64,000 nucleotides of DNA, from NCBI RefSeq assembly GCF_018613695.1, contig NZ_JAGGPR010000012.1:1-64000 (forward strand), written 5' to 3'. Shown here piece by piece: positions 1 to 9,259 of the stretch. Numbering within the stretch: the first letter of the stretch is position 1; every line of letters starts with the position of its first letter. A program made the translations under genes and the position numbers. The DNA comes from Arthrobacter sp. ISL-95 (GTDB taxonomy: Bacteria; Actinomycetota; Actinomycetes; Actinomycetales; Micrococcaceae). A model generated the notes under the pieces. It was not told the DNA's origin and searched no databases. It worked only from the letters and a program-made list of their open reading frames with translations.

Positions 1-876
1 CGCGAGCTGGCCCGCAATACCGACAGCAAGCTGGGTTACCTGCCACATGGGGCACACCGTCAAGCCGCTTTCCGGCGGGCACGTCCCAAGACAGCCAAGC
101 TCGTGAGCGAGTCGGAGTTGCGTGACTACGTCAAGGACAAGCTGCTCATACGCTGGTCTCCGGAACAGATTAGCAACACGCTGATCGAAGAGTTCCCAGA
201 CAACCCGGAGATGCGTGTGAGACCAGAAACGATCTATCAAGCCCTCTACCTCCAGGCCAGAGGCGGACTCAAACGCGAAGTGCAGTCAGCGCTGCGCAGC
301 GGACGGACACGCCGCAAACCACACACGACTGGCGAACAACGCACGCCACGGTTCGTGGACCCGATGGTCATGATTTCCGAGCGTCCACCCGAAATCGAAG
401 ACCGCGCAGTCCCGGGCCATTGGGACGGCGACCTCATCACCGGAACCAATAACCAGTCCGCGATCGCGACCCTGGTCGAACGCACCACCCGCTACGTGAT
501 GCTCGTCCACCTCCCAGGCGACCATCCCGCCGAAACCGTCCGGGACGGCCTCATCAAAACCATGGCCACCCTGCCGGCGCACCTGCGCGGATCCCTGACC
601 TGGGACCAGGGTGCGGAAATGGCTGGCCACAAATCCTTCACCCTCGCCACCGACATGCAGGTCTATTTCTGCGACCCCGCCAGCCCATGGCAGCGCGGCT
701 CGAACGAGAACACCAACGGACTGCTGCGCCAGTACTTCCCCAAAGGAACCGACCTGTCCGTCTTCGGCCCCGAAGACCTCGAACACGTCGCCCAGGAACT
801 CAACGGCCGTCCACGCAAAACGCTCGGCTGGAAAACTCCAGCCGAGCGTTTACGTGATTTACTACTAACCACCTAA
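1..876 (+). CDS. IS30-family transposase (N-terminus outside the window)
   Basis: This is a DDE transposase that moves its IS by cut or copy chemistry at the terminal repeats. The frame is open from base 1; an internal GTG at 103 is not a convincing start because coding-like sequence precedes it. The RNase H-fold catalytic core is visible: the first Asp in GHWDGDLITG, the second in TWDQGAEMAGH, and the Glu in SPWQRGSNENTNG, followed by the IS30 hallmark LLRQYFPKGTDLS. The frame ends with TAA at 874-876 with no frameshift, so the visible 291 codons look intact. The missing N-terminus would carry the helix-turn-helix that binds the ends. Confidence 0.92.
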   Translation, partial: RELARNTDSKLGYLPHGAHRQAAFRRARPKTAKLVSESELRDYVKDKLLIRWSPEQISNTLIEEFPDNPEMRVRPETIYQALYLQARGGLKREVQSALRSGRTRRKPHTTGEQRTPRFVDPMVMISERPPEIEDRAVPGHWDGDLITGTNNQSAIATLVERTTRYVMLVHLPGDHPAETVRDGLIKTMATLPAHLRGSLTWDQGAEMAGHKSFTLATDMQVYFCDPASPWQRGSNENTNGLLRQYFPKGTDLSVFGPEDLEHVAQELNGRPRKTLGWKTPAERLRDLLLTT

Positions 877-882
877 CCAACA

Positions 883-910
883 GGCGTTGCAACGACCCCT
901 AGAAACCGCC
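883..910. repeat. Probable right terminal inverted repeat of the IS30 element
   Basis: The segment contains GTTGCAACGACCCCTAG directly after the transposase stop. Ends of this type (GTTGCAACGACC) are common in actinobacterial IS30 elements. The partner repeat lies outside the window, so the exact boundary is inferred. Confidence 0.55.
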
Positions 911-949
911 AACGGTGCGGGGCCGACGTCGTGTTCGGAGTATTTCGCC

Positions 950-2764
950 TTAGTCCTCGATGGTGGCGATGACCGCGCCGGCGGCAACGGTCTCACCTGC
1001 GGTGGCGGAGAGGCCGCGGACGGTACCGGCCTTGTGGGCAGTCAACGGCTGCTCCATTTTCATGGCTTCCAGGACCACGATCAGGTCGCCCTCGGCCACG
1101 ACGTCGCCTTCAGAAGCTGCCACCTTAACGATGGTGCCCTGCATGGGGGAAGTAAGTGCGTCGCCGCCCGCAGCTGCAGCCGTGGCACCGGCCGAACGGG
1201 AGCGCTTCTTGGACTTGCCGGACTTGGTACCTGAACCGCTGGAAACAGCTGCGACACCGCCACCCAGCCCGGACGGCAGTACTACCTCAAGGCGCTTGCC
1301 ACCAACCTCGACGACGACGCGCTGGCGGTCACCGGCGTCGGGCGTCTCTGCGCCTGCTACGTTGGCCGACCATGCCGGGATGCTGTTGACGAACTCGGTC
1401 TCGATCCAGCGTGTGTGGACCTTGAACGGGCCCTCCGCCGGGGCGAATGCCGGATCGGTGACCACTGCGAGGTCGAAGGGGATGACAGTGGGAATGCCCT
1501 CAACCACCATCTCCTCCAACGCCCGGCGTGAACGCTGGAGCGCCTGCTCGCGGGTTGCTCCCGTGATGATCAGCTTGGAGAGCATGGAGTCGAAGTTGCC
1601 GCTGATGACGTCGCCCTGCTCCACGCCGGAATCCACCCGAACGCCGGGTCCGGTCGGGTTTTTCAGCGTAGTGATGGTGCCGGGGGCAGGCATGAAGTTA
1701 CGGCCCGGGTCCTCACCCGTGATGCGGAACTCGAAGGAGTGGCCGCGGACCTCGGGATCGTCATAGCCCAGTGCTTCGCCGCGGGCAATGCGGAACTGCT
1801 CGCGGACCAGGTCGATTCCCGTGACTTCCTCGGACACGCAGTGCTCCACTTGGAGGCGGGTGTTGACCTCGAGGAAGGAAATGGTGCCGTCCTGGCCTAC
1901 CAGGAACTCGCAGGTGCCGGCACCCAGGTAGTTTGCTTCCTTCAAGATGGCCTTGGAGGATTCGTAGAGGCGCTTGTTCTGCTCTTCGCTGAGGTACGGC
2001 GCGGGTGCTTCCTCAACAAGTTTCTGGTTGCGGCGCTGCAGCGAGCAGTCGCGGGTGGAGACCACTACCACGGTGCCGAAAGCATCGGCCAAGCACTGTG
2101 TTTCCACGTGGCGCGGGGCATCGAGGAACCGCTCGATGAAGCACTCGCCTCGGCCGAAAGCTGCAATGGCTTCGCGGACTGCGGATTCGTACAGCTCGGG
2201 GATTTCCTCCATGGTGCGGGCCACCTTGATGCCGCGACCACCGCCGCCGAAGGCAGCCTTGATAGCAACCGGAAGCCCGAATTCCTCGGCGAACTTCATG
2301 ATTTCGTCCGCGGATTCCACGGGGTCAGCCGTGCCGGGGACCAGGGGAGCGCCTACCTTTTCGGCGATGTGGCGGGCCTGCACCTTGTCACCCAGAGCGG
2401 AGATGGCTTCCGGGGAGGGCCCGATCCACGTGATGCCGGCGTCGATGACCTTGGCGGCGAACTCGGCGTTCTCTGCAAGGAAGCCGTAACCGGGGTGGAT
2501 GGCGTCCGCGCCGGACTGCTTGGCGACGTCGATGATCTTGTCCATCACCAAGTACGACTCAGCAGCCGTGGTGCCGCCCAGCGCGTAGGCTTCGTCGGCA
2601 AGGCGAACGTGCAGGGCATCACGGTCAGGGTCGGCGTAAACGGCTACGGAGGCAATGCCTTCGTCCCGGGCGGCTCGGATGATGCGGACCGCGATTTCGC
2701 CGCGGTTGGCAATCAAGACCTTGGTGAGAGGGCTGGAAATGGGCTGCGCCGGGTTAGCTGACAA
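950..2764 (-). CDS. accA3: Acyl-CoA carboxylase alpha chain: biotin carboxylase fused to BCCP
   Basis: It carries out ATP-dependent carboxylation of biotin for acetyl-/propionyl-CoA carboxylase, feeding malonyl- or methylmalonyl-CoA into lipid synthesis; cytosolic complex with the beta and epsilon subunits encoded at 11508-13333. The N-terminus has [18 protein letters not shown], the ATP-grasp region has [13 protein letters not shown], and the C-terminus carries a biotinyl domain with EAMKMEQ (biotin lysine near residue 569). I chose the TTG at 2764 (604 aa) because AAGGAG lies 9 bp upstream; an ATG at 2827 would add 21 residues without a ribosome site. Between the two catalytic parts is a Ser/Lys-rich linker. 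A palindrome upstream (2857-2875) recurs before the beta-subunit gene, which suggests co-regulation. The accA3 name follows mycobacterial usage. Confidence 0.93.
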   Translation of the reverse strand: MSANPAQPISSPLTKVLIANRGEIAVRIIRAARDEGIASVAVYADPDRDALHVRLADEAYALGGTTAAESYLVMDKIIDVAKQSGADAIHPGYGFLAENAEFAAKVIDAGITWIGPSPEAISALGDKVQARHIAEKVGAPLVPGTADPVESADEIMKFAEEFGLPVAIKAAFGGGGRGIKVARTMEEIPELYESAVREAIAAFGRGECFIERFLDAPRHVETQCLADAFGTVVVVSTRDCSLQRRNQKLVEEAPAPYLSEEQNKRLYESSKAILKEANYLGAGTCEFLVGQDGTISFLEVNTRLQVEHCVSEEVTGIDLVREQFRIARGEALGYDDPEVRGHSFEFRITGEDPGRNFMPAPGTITTLKNPTGPGVRVDSGVEQGDVISGNFDSMLSKLIITGATREQALQRSRRALEEMVVEGIPTVIPFDLAVVTDPAFAPAEGPFKVHTRWIETEFVNSIPAWSANVAGAETPDAGDRQRVVVEVGGKRLEVVLPSGLGGGVAAVSSGSGTKSGKSKKRSRSAGATAAAAGGDALTSPMQGTIVKVAASEGDVVAEGDLIVVLEAMKMEQPLTAHKAGTVRGLSATAGETVAAGAVIATIED

Positions 2765-2856
2765 GTTGTTGACTCCTTCTGTCCTTGAGGAGCCTAGCGC
2801 GATTGTGAGGGTTCCGCCCATATTCATGGGGGATTCCGTGTGTGGGGCGCTGTTCC

Positions 2857-2875
2857 TTTGTAGGGTTGCTACAAA
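2857..2875. promoter_or_regulatory. Palindromic operator candidate upstream of the carboxylase alpha-chain gene
   Basis: TTTGTAG and CTACAAA are perfect 7-bp arms around GGTTG. The site lies 93-111 bp upstream of the TTG start and just past the maf stop. The minus-strand core TGTAGCAACCCTACA differs by one base from TGTAGAAACCCTACA at 13466-13480, upstream of the beta-subunit gene. A shared repressor or activator is the simplest explanation; its identity is unknown. Confidence 0.6.
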
Positions 2876-2881
2876 ACACTT

Positions 2882-3571
2882 TTACTGGTTGTTCGCGGCC
2901 CACAGCTCCGTGATGCCCACGTTCGCGTGGACCAGCAGGTCCCGGAGTGTGGAGATGGAAAGCCCGACGACGGCGTGTGGGTCGCCGTCCACTTTACGAA
3001 TGAAAGCCCCGCCCAAGCCGTCGATGGTGAAGGATCCGGCGCAGTGGAGCGGTTCTCCGGTAGCGATGTAGGCGTCGATGTCGCTGGTGCTCATTTGAGC
3101 GAAGTGAACCTCGGCGCTCGATACCGCTCCAACGGTGGCGCCCGTGCCTTCGGGAGCCTCATTCCCGGCTGCATCGTCGTCGTCCGCGTCGTACTCGTCC
3201 GCGTCAGCGGCGGTATCCCGGCAGTCAACCAACCAGTGGCCTGTGTGAAGCACACCCTGCGAGCCACTCATTCGCAGCATCCGTTCCCGGGCGACCTCCG
3301 CGGTGTAGGGCTTGCCGTGCGACTCGCCGTCGAACTCGAACACCGAATCACAGCCGATCACCAATGCGCCTTCAGCTTTGGGGAGTGCGGCCACGGCCTC
3401 AGCCTTGGCGCGGGCCAGCAGGAGAGCGGTGTCGTGGGCGTCGGTCACACCGTACTTGGCCTGAACAGCGTCCTCGTCCACGTCCGAGACCAGGACGTCA
3501 TGCTCGATCCCGGCTTCGGTAAGCAGCTTGGTGCGGGCAGGGGACTGGGAGGCAAGAATCAATCGGGTCAC
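2882..3571 (-). CDS. maf: Maf-like nucleoside-triphosphate pyrophosphatase
   Basis: Maf proteins hydrolyse non-canonical or modified nucleoside triphosphates in the cytosol. The protein begins VTRLILASQSPARTKLL, the family N-terminal signature, and has CDSVFEFDGESHGKP and the C-terminal GLGGAFI...GDPHAVVGLS block. A 30-residue acidic insertion (Asp/Glu-rich, around residues 120-150) makes it longer than the usual ~200 aa. I prefer the GTG at 3571 (229 aa) because the in-frame ATG at 3595 sits inside the arm of a repeated palindromic element; the upstream start would give 237 aa. In actinobacteria maf often lies beside acyl-CoA carboxylase genes, as here. No own promoter is obvious. Confidence 0.9.
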   Translation of the reverse strand: MTRLILASQSPARTKLLTEAGIEHDVLVSDVDEDAVQAKYGVTDAHDTALLLARAKAEAVAALPKAEGALVIGCDSVFEFDGESHGKPYTAEVARERMLRMSGSQGVLHTGHWLVDCRDTAADADEYDADDDDAAGNEAPEGTGATVGAVSSAEVHFAQMSTSDIDAYIATGEPLHCAGSFTIDGLGGAFIRKVDGDPHAVVGLSISTLRDLLVHANVGITELWAANNQ

Positions 3572-3594
3572 GCTCTCCAGCCTAATACGAACCA

Positions 3595-3687
3595 TCTCTC
3601 ACATCCCGCGTACTTAAACCGAACGCTCGCTCACTTGCCTCAAGCAAGTGAGCGAGCGCTGGTGAAAATCGGCTGTTATGTGAGAGA
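3595..3687. repeat. 93-bp palindromic element, copy 1
   Basis: The outer arms TCTCTCACAT (3595-3604) and ATGTGAGAGA (3678-3687) are perfect complements. After 19-nt spacers on each side comes a perfect 15-bp stem (3624-3638 with 3644-3658) closed by the 5-nt loop CTCAA. It starts 4 bp from the mmpL stop codon, so it may end or protect that transcript. A second copy with the same length and loop size lies at 17216-17308. Confidence 0.8.
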
Positions 3688-3690
3688 GCG

Positions 3691-6216
3691 CTAGTGGACC
3701 AGTTCCTCGGCGTCGGCCTTCCGGCGGTCGGTGCGGTTCAGCTTGGCGCCTTCAACATCCACGTCCGGAAGGACTCGCTCCAGCCACTTCGGCAGCCACC
3801 AGGCCTTCTCGCCGAGGAGATACATAACGGCGGGAACTATGGTCATGCGCACTACGAAGGCGTCAATCAGCACACCGAATGCCATGGCGAAGCCCAGCGG
3901 ACGGACCATGGTGAGGTGGCTGAAGATGAAGCCGGAGAACACGCTCACCATGATGATCGCGGCCGCGGTGACCACGGCTGCGGCGTGGCTGAACCCTGAG
4001 CGGACAGCGTGCTTGGCAGACTCGCCGTGCATGAACGATTCCCGCATACCTGAGGTGATGAACACCTGATAGTCCATGGCGAGTCCGAACAGCACGCCAA
4101 TCAGGATGATAGGCAGGAAGCTCAGGACAGCCCCCGGGTTGGCGACGTCGAAAATGCCTCCCAGCCAGCCCCACTGGTAGACGGCAACCACGGCACCAAA
4201 AGCAGCGGCCAGCGAGAGCAGGAAACCGCCGGTGGCCAGCAGGGGAACCACAATGGAGCGGAAAACCAGCAGCAACAGCAGCAAGGAGAGTCCCACTACG
4301 ATCGCCAAGTACGGCGGCAACGCGGCGCCGAGCTTGTTGGACACGTCAATGTTGCCTGCGGTTTGTCCGGTGAGGCCGATCTGCACGTCAAGGTCCTCGC
4401 TGATCCCGGTTCCCTTGGCGCGGAGGTCGGACACCACCTGGACGGTACCCGCACTGGCCGGGCCTTCCTTTGGAAGGACCTGGAAGACGGCGGTGCGGCG
4501 GTCTTCGCTCAGGGCTATCGGCACGGCAGCGATGACATTCTCAACGCTGCGGAGTTGGTCCGCGACGTCGAACTGCTTGTTCTTGGCATCATTCTCGCTG
4601 AGGCCTTCGGGGAATTCGCCCACGACGACGATCGGTCCAGTCACGCCTTCGCCGAAGCTGCTGCGCGTGAGGTCGTAGGCCTTGAAGGCTTGCGAGTCCA
4701 CCGGCTCGGAGCCGCCGTCGGGAAGAGCCAGCCGCAACTGCGAAGCAGGCAGCGCCAAAGCCCCCAACAGCACCACGCTGGCCACCAAGGCAACCCATGG
4801 GTGACGCGTGACCATGCCGCCCCAGCCACTGCTGCTGCGCTTCTCCTCAAGTTCACGGTCGGCAGCTTCGTGGCCCGGCTCGGCGTTGTGCTTGGCGGCC
4901 TTGGCCCAAGCGCGCTTGGAGATGAGTCGGCGGCCGATCAGTGCCAGGACGGCGGGCGTCAGGGTCAGGGCCACGACGACGGCCACGGCGACTGTCGCTG
5001 CGGCAGCAACACCCATCACGGCGAGGAAGGGCAGTCCCGGAACCACAAGTGCGGCCAAGGCGATGATGACCGTCAGGCCGGCGAAAAGCACGGCGTTACC
5101 GGAGGTGCCGGTGGCCAATGCTGCAGATTCCTCGGCGTCCATACCGGCCAGGAGCTGTGTCCGGTGGCGGTTGACGATGAACAGCGAGTAGTCAATGCCA
5201 ACCGCGAGGCCGAGCATCAGGGCAAGCATGGGGGAGATGGAACTCATGTCGATCACGCTGGTGAGCGCGAACGTTCCGCCCACACCTACGGCGACGCCAA
5301 TGAGGGCCATCACCAGCGGCAGGCCGGCAGCGATCAAAGTTCCGAGCATCAAAATCAGGACCAGGGCTGCAACAGCGACGCCCACAATTTCAGCGATGCC
5401 GAAGATCTCCGAGACGTCCTCGGTGATTTCCTTGCTGGCGTAGGCAGTGACGCCGGCGGAGGAAACTCCGTGGACGATCTCTTGGACTTCCTCACGGACG
5501 GCAGGGTCAACGGCGTTGATGGAGGTCTTGAACTGGACCTGGGCTACTGCGGCTTTGTTGTCACTGGAAACAAAACGGAGACCTTCAGAGGCTTCGAGCT
5601 GTCGCTTGCCAAGAGCCAGCGTGGCGGCGCCGTCGGCAGCTTCCTTGGCCCCGGCGTCGAGCTTTTCCTTGCCGGCGGCAAGTTCTGCGCGCTGCGGAGC
5701 CAGCTGGGCCTGAATCTGAGCGGGCGTAAGGCCTGAGGCAGCGAGCTGCTGTTCCACCCCGGCGAGTTGTGCCTCGCCCGCCTCCAGCTGCGTGCGGGAT
5801 GCGTCCAGCTGAGCCTTGCCTTCGGCGGCCTTGGCTTCACCGGCGGCAATATCCGCTGCGGACTTGTCCAACTGCTCCTGCGTGGTGAACGGGTTGACCG
5901 TTCCCTGCACGTCCGGCATGGCTTCGAGTTTGGTGAGCGCAGCCGCAACCGCGTCCTTCTTGGCTTGATCGAAACCAGTATCCCCGGCGTCGAAAACCAC
6001 GCTGGCCGAACCGCCTGATGAGTCAGGAAGGGCTTCCTTGAGCTTATCCGCCATCTGCTGGGTTTCGGTGCCCGGGATGGTGAAGTTGTTGGACATGGTG
6101 CCGTGGAATGCTGCGGCCGAGCCGCCCACTGCCACCATGACGGCCAGCCATATGGAGACGACGAGCCAGCGGCGGCGATACGAAAACTTGCCGAGACGGT
6201 AGAGGAACGAGGCCAT
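3691..6216 (-). CDS. MMPL/RND-superfamily membrane transporter
   Basis: This predicted proton-driven exporter or lipid transporter of the MMPL family has 841 aa. After a basic N-terminus and first membrane segment (about residues 15-35) comes an extracytoplasmic domain with an Ala/Glu/Gln-rich coiled coil (about residues 130-240, heptad-like KAQLDASRTQLEAGEAQL). Two membrane blocks follow, each holding the family signature (GLAVGIDYSLFIVNRHR and LFGLAMDYQVFITSGMRE). A start at 6375 would run through tetR; the ATG at 6216 lies 1 bp after the tetR stop and is the likely start, so the two genes are translationally coupled. Regulation is probably by the adjacent TetR protein at the 6950-6965 operator. 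The substrate cannot be told from sequence. Confidence 0.92.
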   Translation of the reverse strand: MASFLYRLGKFSYRRRWLVVSIWLAVMVAVGGSAAAFHGTMSNNFTIPGTETQQMADKLKEALPDSSGGSASVVFDAGDTGFDQAKKDAVAAALTKLEAMPDVQGTVNPFTTQEQLDKSAADIAAGEAKAAEGKAQLDASRTQLEAGEAQLAGVEQQLAASGLTPAQIQAQLAPQRAELAAGKEKLDAGAKEAADGAATLALGKRQLEASEGLRFVSSDNKAAVAQVQFKTSINAVDPAVREEVQEIVHGVSSAGVTAYASKEITEDVSEIFGIAEIVGVAVAALVLILMLGTLIAAGLPLVMALIGVAVGVGGTFALTSVIDMSSISPMLALMLGLAVGIDYSLFIVNRHRTQLLAGMDAEESAALATGTSGNAVLFAGLTVIIALAALVVPGLPFLAVMGVAAAATVAVAVVVALTLTPAVLALIGRRLISKRAWAKAAKHNAEPGHEAADRELEEKRSSSGWGGMVTRHPWVALVASVVLLGALALPASQLRLALPDGGSEPVDSQAFKAYDLTRSSFGEGVTGPIVVVGEFPEGLSENDAKNKQFDVADQLRSVENVIAAVPIALSEDRRTAVFQVLPKEGPASAGTVQVVSDLRAKGTGISEDLDVQIGLTGQTAGNIDVSNKLGAALPPYLAIVVGLSLLLLLLVFRSIVVPLLATGGFLLSLAAAFGAVVAVYQWGWLGGIFDVANPGAVLSFLPIILIGVLFGLAMDYQVFITSGMRESFMHGESAKHAVRSGFSHAAAVVTAAAIIMVSVFSGFIFSHLTMVRPLGFAMAFGVLIDAFVVRMTIVPAVMYLLGEKAWWLPKWLERVLPDVDVEGAKLNRTDRRKADAEELVH

Positions 6217-6217
6217 G

Positions 6218-6937
6218 TCAGAACCGATCTTTGGTGGTTGGAACGGAAGGTGAGGCTGCTGCGGTTTGTGAGGACGTGTGCGACGGCGGCGCGAAGCCGG
6301 CGCCGAGAAGGCCCATCGCATCGATGAGGTGCTGGCGAAGCGCGGCAAGTGATTTCGGTGAAAGATCTGGTCCATGTTCGGTGAACCAGACAGTCATTGC
6401 TGCTTTGCCGCACGAGATCACTGAGCCTGCCAGGGCGTGCAGGTAGAGCTCACTGATGCCGGTGCCGAGCCTGCTGCGGGCGGCGTCGATAATCTGCTCG
6501 GTGCAGTGTTCCCAGGCTTCAAGCTCGGAGCGGGCAAGCTGCCGGTTGTCCTGGGTCAGGCTGAAGAGTTCGGCCATGGGTGCCACGGACATGGGGTCGG
6601 CCAGCGCCATGAGGGCAGCTTGGGCGGATTCGAGGATCGACTCCTCTTCCGGCCGCAGCCGGAACTGCTCCAACGCGTGGTCCATGAAGCCGTCGGCAAC
6701 GGACGCCAAGGCGGCCTCGAGGCTGGGGAAGTAATTGAAGAAAGTTCGCCGTGAGACACCCGCGCTGGCCGCAATGTCCTCAACGGTGAAATTGCCGGAC
6801 CCGTTGCTACGCAAAAGGTCCAGGGCTGCGGAGGCGATGGAACTGCGGGTGGCTGCCTTGTTGAGCTCGCGCCGGGAGGGCGTCGACTGCTCAGGGGGCG
6901 ACTCCGCAGTGGCTTCCTGGCTACTGGTTTCGGTCAC
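6218..6937 (-). CDS. TetR-family transcriptional regulator
   Basis: This 239-aa repressor is probably for itself and the downstream mmpL gene. The N-terminal helix-turn-helix spans about residues 25-75, with FTVEDIAASAGVSRRTFFNYF as the recognition segment (21 residues, of which AGVSRRTFFNYF is the canonical part). The C-terminal half is the variable ligand-binding domain. The start is GTG at 6937; an overlapping ATG is out of frame. No Shine-Dalgarno sequence precedes it, and a promoter (TTGCGC, 18-bp gap, TAGTGT on the minus strand) lies so close that the message may be nearly leaderless. The palindrome AGTGCAAGTTTGCACT sits between these hexamers, ideal for autorepression. Confidence 0.9.
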   Translation of the reverse strand: MTETSSQEATAESPPEQSTPSRRELNKAATRSSIASAALDLLRSNGSGNFTVEDIAASAGVSRRTFFNYFPSLEAALASVADGFMDHALEQFRLRPEEESILESAQAALMALADPMSVAPMAELFSLTQDNRQLARSELEAWEHCTEQIIDAARSRLGTGISELYLHALAGSVISCGKAAMTVWFTEHGPDLSPKSLAALRQHLIDAMGLLGAGFAPPSHTSSQTAAASPSVPTTKDRF

Positions 6938-6949
6938 ATACTTACACTA

Positions 6950-6965
6950 AGTGCAAGTTTGCACT
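6950..6965. promoter_or_regulatory. TetR operator overlapping the tetR-mmpL promoter
   Basis: AGTGCAAGTTTGCACT is a perfect palindrome (7-bp arms, GT centre) that ends 13 bp upstream of the tetR GTG. On the minus strand it lies in the spacer between a plausible -35 (TTGCGC) and -10 (TAGTGT). Position and symmetry are typical of TetR self-regulation. Confidence 0.75.
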
Positions 6966-7080
6966 CTGCGCAATTTGAGCTCGGGAATGCGTTCCAGGAA
7001 TGCGAAAAGTCCCGCCCTTGTTCGTCACGACCACCTTTCAACGGCGAGTGTGACGAACCAGGGCGGGACCTGGCGTCGGA

Positions 7081-7566
7081 CTAGAACTGGTGAGGCTGGC
7101 CCGGGGGAGTGGGCGGGGTGAACTGCTGCGTCTGCTCGGGCTGGTGCGGTTGAGTGGGCTGTGCCGGCTGCTGGGGCTGGCTCTGCTGCTGTGCGGCCGA
7201 CTTGGTCAGGTAGATCGATTGTCCAGTAGCTCCGGGCTCGCCCTCGCCCAGGGGCAGGACGTACACGGCGGTTCCGTAGGCGCAAACTTCAGTCCAGTTG
7301 GTGCCCATTTCGGAGGTGTCGAAACGCATGGCGACGATGGCGTTCGCGCCACGCTGCTGCGCTTCATTGACCATGCGTGCCATGACTTCCTGGCGGCTTT
7401 CGTAAAGGGCCTTGGTCATTTCGGGCAGCTCACCGCCACCAAGGGAGCGGAAGCCGGCAAGCATCTGGGAGCCGATATCGCGTGAACGGACAGTGAGGCC
7501 CATGACTTCGCCGAAGACGGCGTCAATCCGGTGGCCCGGGATTTCGTTGGAGGTGACGATCAACAT
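7081..7566 (-). CDS. YbjQ/UPF0145-family protein with a Gln/Pro-rich tail
   Basis: This 161-aa protein has residues 1-110 matching the YbjQ (UPF0145, putative heavy-metal-binding) fold: MLIVTSNEIPGHRIDAVFGE at the start, then GLTVRSRDIG and the family block ARMVNEAQQRGANAIVAMRF. The last ~45 residues are a low-complexity Gln/Pro/Thr tail that is not part of the family domain. YbjQ proteins form pentamers and their biochemical role is unsettled. The gene stands alone between the tetR promoter region and the symporter gene. Start is the only ATG that preserves the family N-terminus; the ribosome site is weak. Confidence 0.85.
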   Translation of the reverse strand: MLIVTSNEIPGHRIDAVFGEVMGLTVRSRDIGSQMLAGFRSLGGGELPEMTKALYESRQEVMARMVNEAQQRGANAIVAMRFDTSEMGTNWTEVCAYGTAVYVLPLGEGEPGATGQSIYLTKSAAQQQSQPQQPAQPTQPHQPEQTQQFTPPTPPGQPHQF

Positions 7567-7658
7567 GGTCAGAGCCTACCCAGACTTGGCCCCTTAATCG
7601 GGGAAATCCCCACGGGGAGAACTCCCCGGGGGATTGCACCGTGGCAAAGAGGCGGTTG

Positions 7659-9092
7659 CTAGGCCTTCGTATCAGCCAGTTCGCGCTCGTTGCTTTCTGC
7701 TGCTGCTTTGTCCGCGGCGAATTCATCCGCGAACACTGCACCGTTGCGCGGTGCGTTGTAGAGCGCTTCATCCAGGATTCCCTGGCGCTTGGCCACGATG
7801 GCCGGGACCAGCGCTTGGCCCGCGACGTTGACGGCCGTGCGGCCCATATCCAGGATCGGGTCGATCGCCAGCAGGAGGCCGACGCCGGCAAGGGGCAGTC
7901 CCAGCGTGGACAGGGTCAGCGTGAGCATGACGACAGCGCCGGTGGTACCAGCCGTCGCAGCGGAACCGAGGACGGAGACCAGCACGATCAGCAGGTACTG
8001 GCTGAAGTCCAGGTTGATGCCGAAGAACTGTGCCACGAAGATCGCTGCGATGGCCGGGTAGATTGCTGCGCAGCCGTCCATTTTGGTGGTGGCACCCAGC
8101 GGCACGGCGAAGGAAGCGTAGCCGGAAGGGACGCCCAGGTTCCGTTCGGTGACGCGCTGCGTGAGCGGCAGCGTGCCGATCGAGGAACGGGAAACGAACG
8201 CCAGCTGCACAGCCGGCCAAACACCGGAGAAGTACTGCTTGACGGACAAGCCGTGGACGCGGACCAGGATCGGGTAGAGGACGAAGAGCACCAGGGCCAG
8301 GCCAATGTAGATGGCGGCAGTGAACTTGCCTAGGGAGCCGATGGTGTCCCAGCCGTAGATGGCAACAGCGTTACCGATGAGGCCGATGGTGCCCAGCGGG
8401 GCGATACGGATGATCCACCACAGGACCTTTTGGATGACTGCCAGTGCGGAAGCGTTGAACGTCAGGAAGGCTTCGGCCTGCTTGCCCACCTTGAGGGCAG
8501 CAACGCCGATTGCGATCGCGATGACCAGGATCTGGAGCACGTTGAAGTTGACGGCGGTGCTGACCGTGGTGGCAGCGTTGGCGCTCTCGGTGACGGTGGA
8601 GCTGGCGCCGAGTCCCAGGAAGTTCTTGGGGAAGAGGCCGATCAGGAAGGCCCACCAGTCGCCGGTCTTACCGGCGTACTTCGCTTCTTCGGTGATGCCG
8701 GTTGCGGCGCCGGGCTGCAGGAGCACGCCCAGCCCAATGCCGATCAGTACCGACACCAGGGACGTGATGGCGAACCACAGCAGGGTGTTCCACGCCAGGC
8801 GCGCGGCGTTGGACACCTGGCGCAGGTTGGCAATGGAGCTCACCACCGCGGTGAAAATCAAAGGAACGACGGCGGTCTGCAGCAATGAGACGTAGCTGGA
8901 ACCAATCGTCTGGAGAGTAGCGCCGAGCCCATTGGGGGCCGTCTTGGTGCTACCCGTGTACTTGGCGATGAGGCCGAGGACGAGGCCGATGATAAGGGCC
9001 GCGATGATCTGGACGCCGAAGGAGCCGGCCCACTTGGGGAGCCGGAAGCCGGTCTTGCCAGCTGCTGGGGAAGTGTTGGTTGAGGTGCTCAC
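7659..9092 (-). CDS. Dicarboxylate/amino acid:cation symporter (DAACS family)
   Basis: Membrane symporter of the GltP/DctA type, importing glutamate, aspartate or C4-dicarboxylates with Na+ or H+. The protein has eight helices and the two re-entrant loops of the family: the serine-rich SRSSIGTLPLT motif, TKMDGCAAIYPA in helix 7 (NMDGT-like position) and GTTGAVVMLTLTLSTLGLPL, then the AIDPILDMGRTAVNVAG substrate/cation block. The GTG at 9092 gives 477 aa; a TTG at 9116 would add eight residues and neither has a strong ribosome site. The C-terminal ~35 residues are Ala/Glu-rich and cytosolic. It is a single-gene unit; the long upstream gap (9117-9757) is filled by tandem repeats rather than a visible regulator. 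Confidence 0.9.
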   Translation of the reverse strand: MSTSTNTSPAAGKTGFRLPKWAGSFGVQIIAALIIGLVLGLIAKYTGSTKTAPNGLGATLQTIGSSYVSLLQTAVVPLIFTAVVSSIANLRQVSNAARLAWNTLLWFAITSLVSVLIGIGLGVLLQPGAATGITEEAKYAGKTGDWWAFLIGLFPKNFLGLGASSTVTESANAATTVSTAVNFNVLQILVIAIAIGVAALKVGKQAEAFLTFNASALAVIQKVLWWIIRIAPLGTIGLIGNAVAIYGWDTIGSLGKFTAAIYIGLALVLFVLYPILVRVHGLSVKQYFSGVWPAVQLAFVSRSSIGTLPLTQRVTERNLGVPSGYASFAVPLGATTKMDGCAAIYPAIAAIFVAQFFGINLDFSQYLLIVLVSVLGSAATAGTTGAVVMLTLTLSTLGLPLAGVGLLLAIDPILDMGRTAVNVAGQALVPAIVAKRQGILDEALYNAPRNGAVFADEFAADKAAAESNERELADTKA

Positions 9093-9259
9093 CGGAACAC
9101 CGTAGGTGCACCGCAAATAACATAGCGAACGGACGTTGAGAAATGTTACGCGGCCTCGACAGCCGCGCTGCCAGTTGACTCGCAGCTTTCCGGCCCTGAG
9201 CGGGGTTTATGTGAAGTTATTCCCGTAAGCGGTGTGGCGATGATCTCTGAGCAAAGCGG

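Larger units (their letters stand above)
1..910 (+). mobile_element. IS30-family insertion sequence, left end outside the window
   Basis: The transposase frame is open from the first base and is followed 6 bp after its stop by a sequence that looks like a right terminal inverted repeat (883-910). IS30 elements carry one transposase gene that nearly fills the element, which fits. The left end, left inverted repeat and target duplication lie outside the window, so element length and intactness cannot be judged. The element sits 39 bp from the 3' end of the carboxylase alpha-chain gene and does not interrupt it. Confidence 0.8.

Noticed and set aside
103..876. Start of the transposase at the GTG at 103
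   Set aside because: The same frame continues to base 1 with IS30-like sequence, so the true start lies outside the window.
4363..5736. A 457-codon plus-strand frame inside mmpL
   Set aside because: It is antisense to conserved membrane helices of the transporter and has no start signal.
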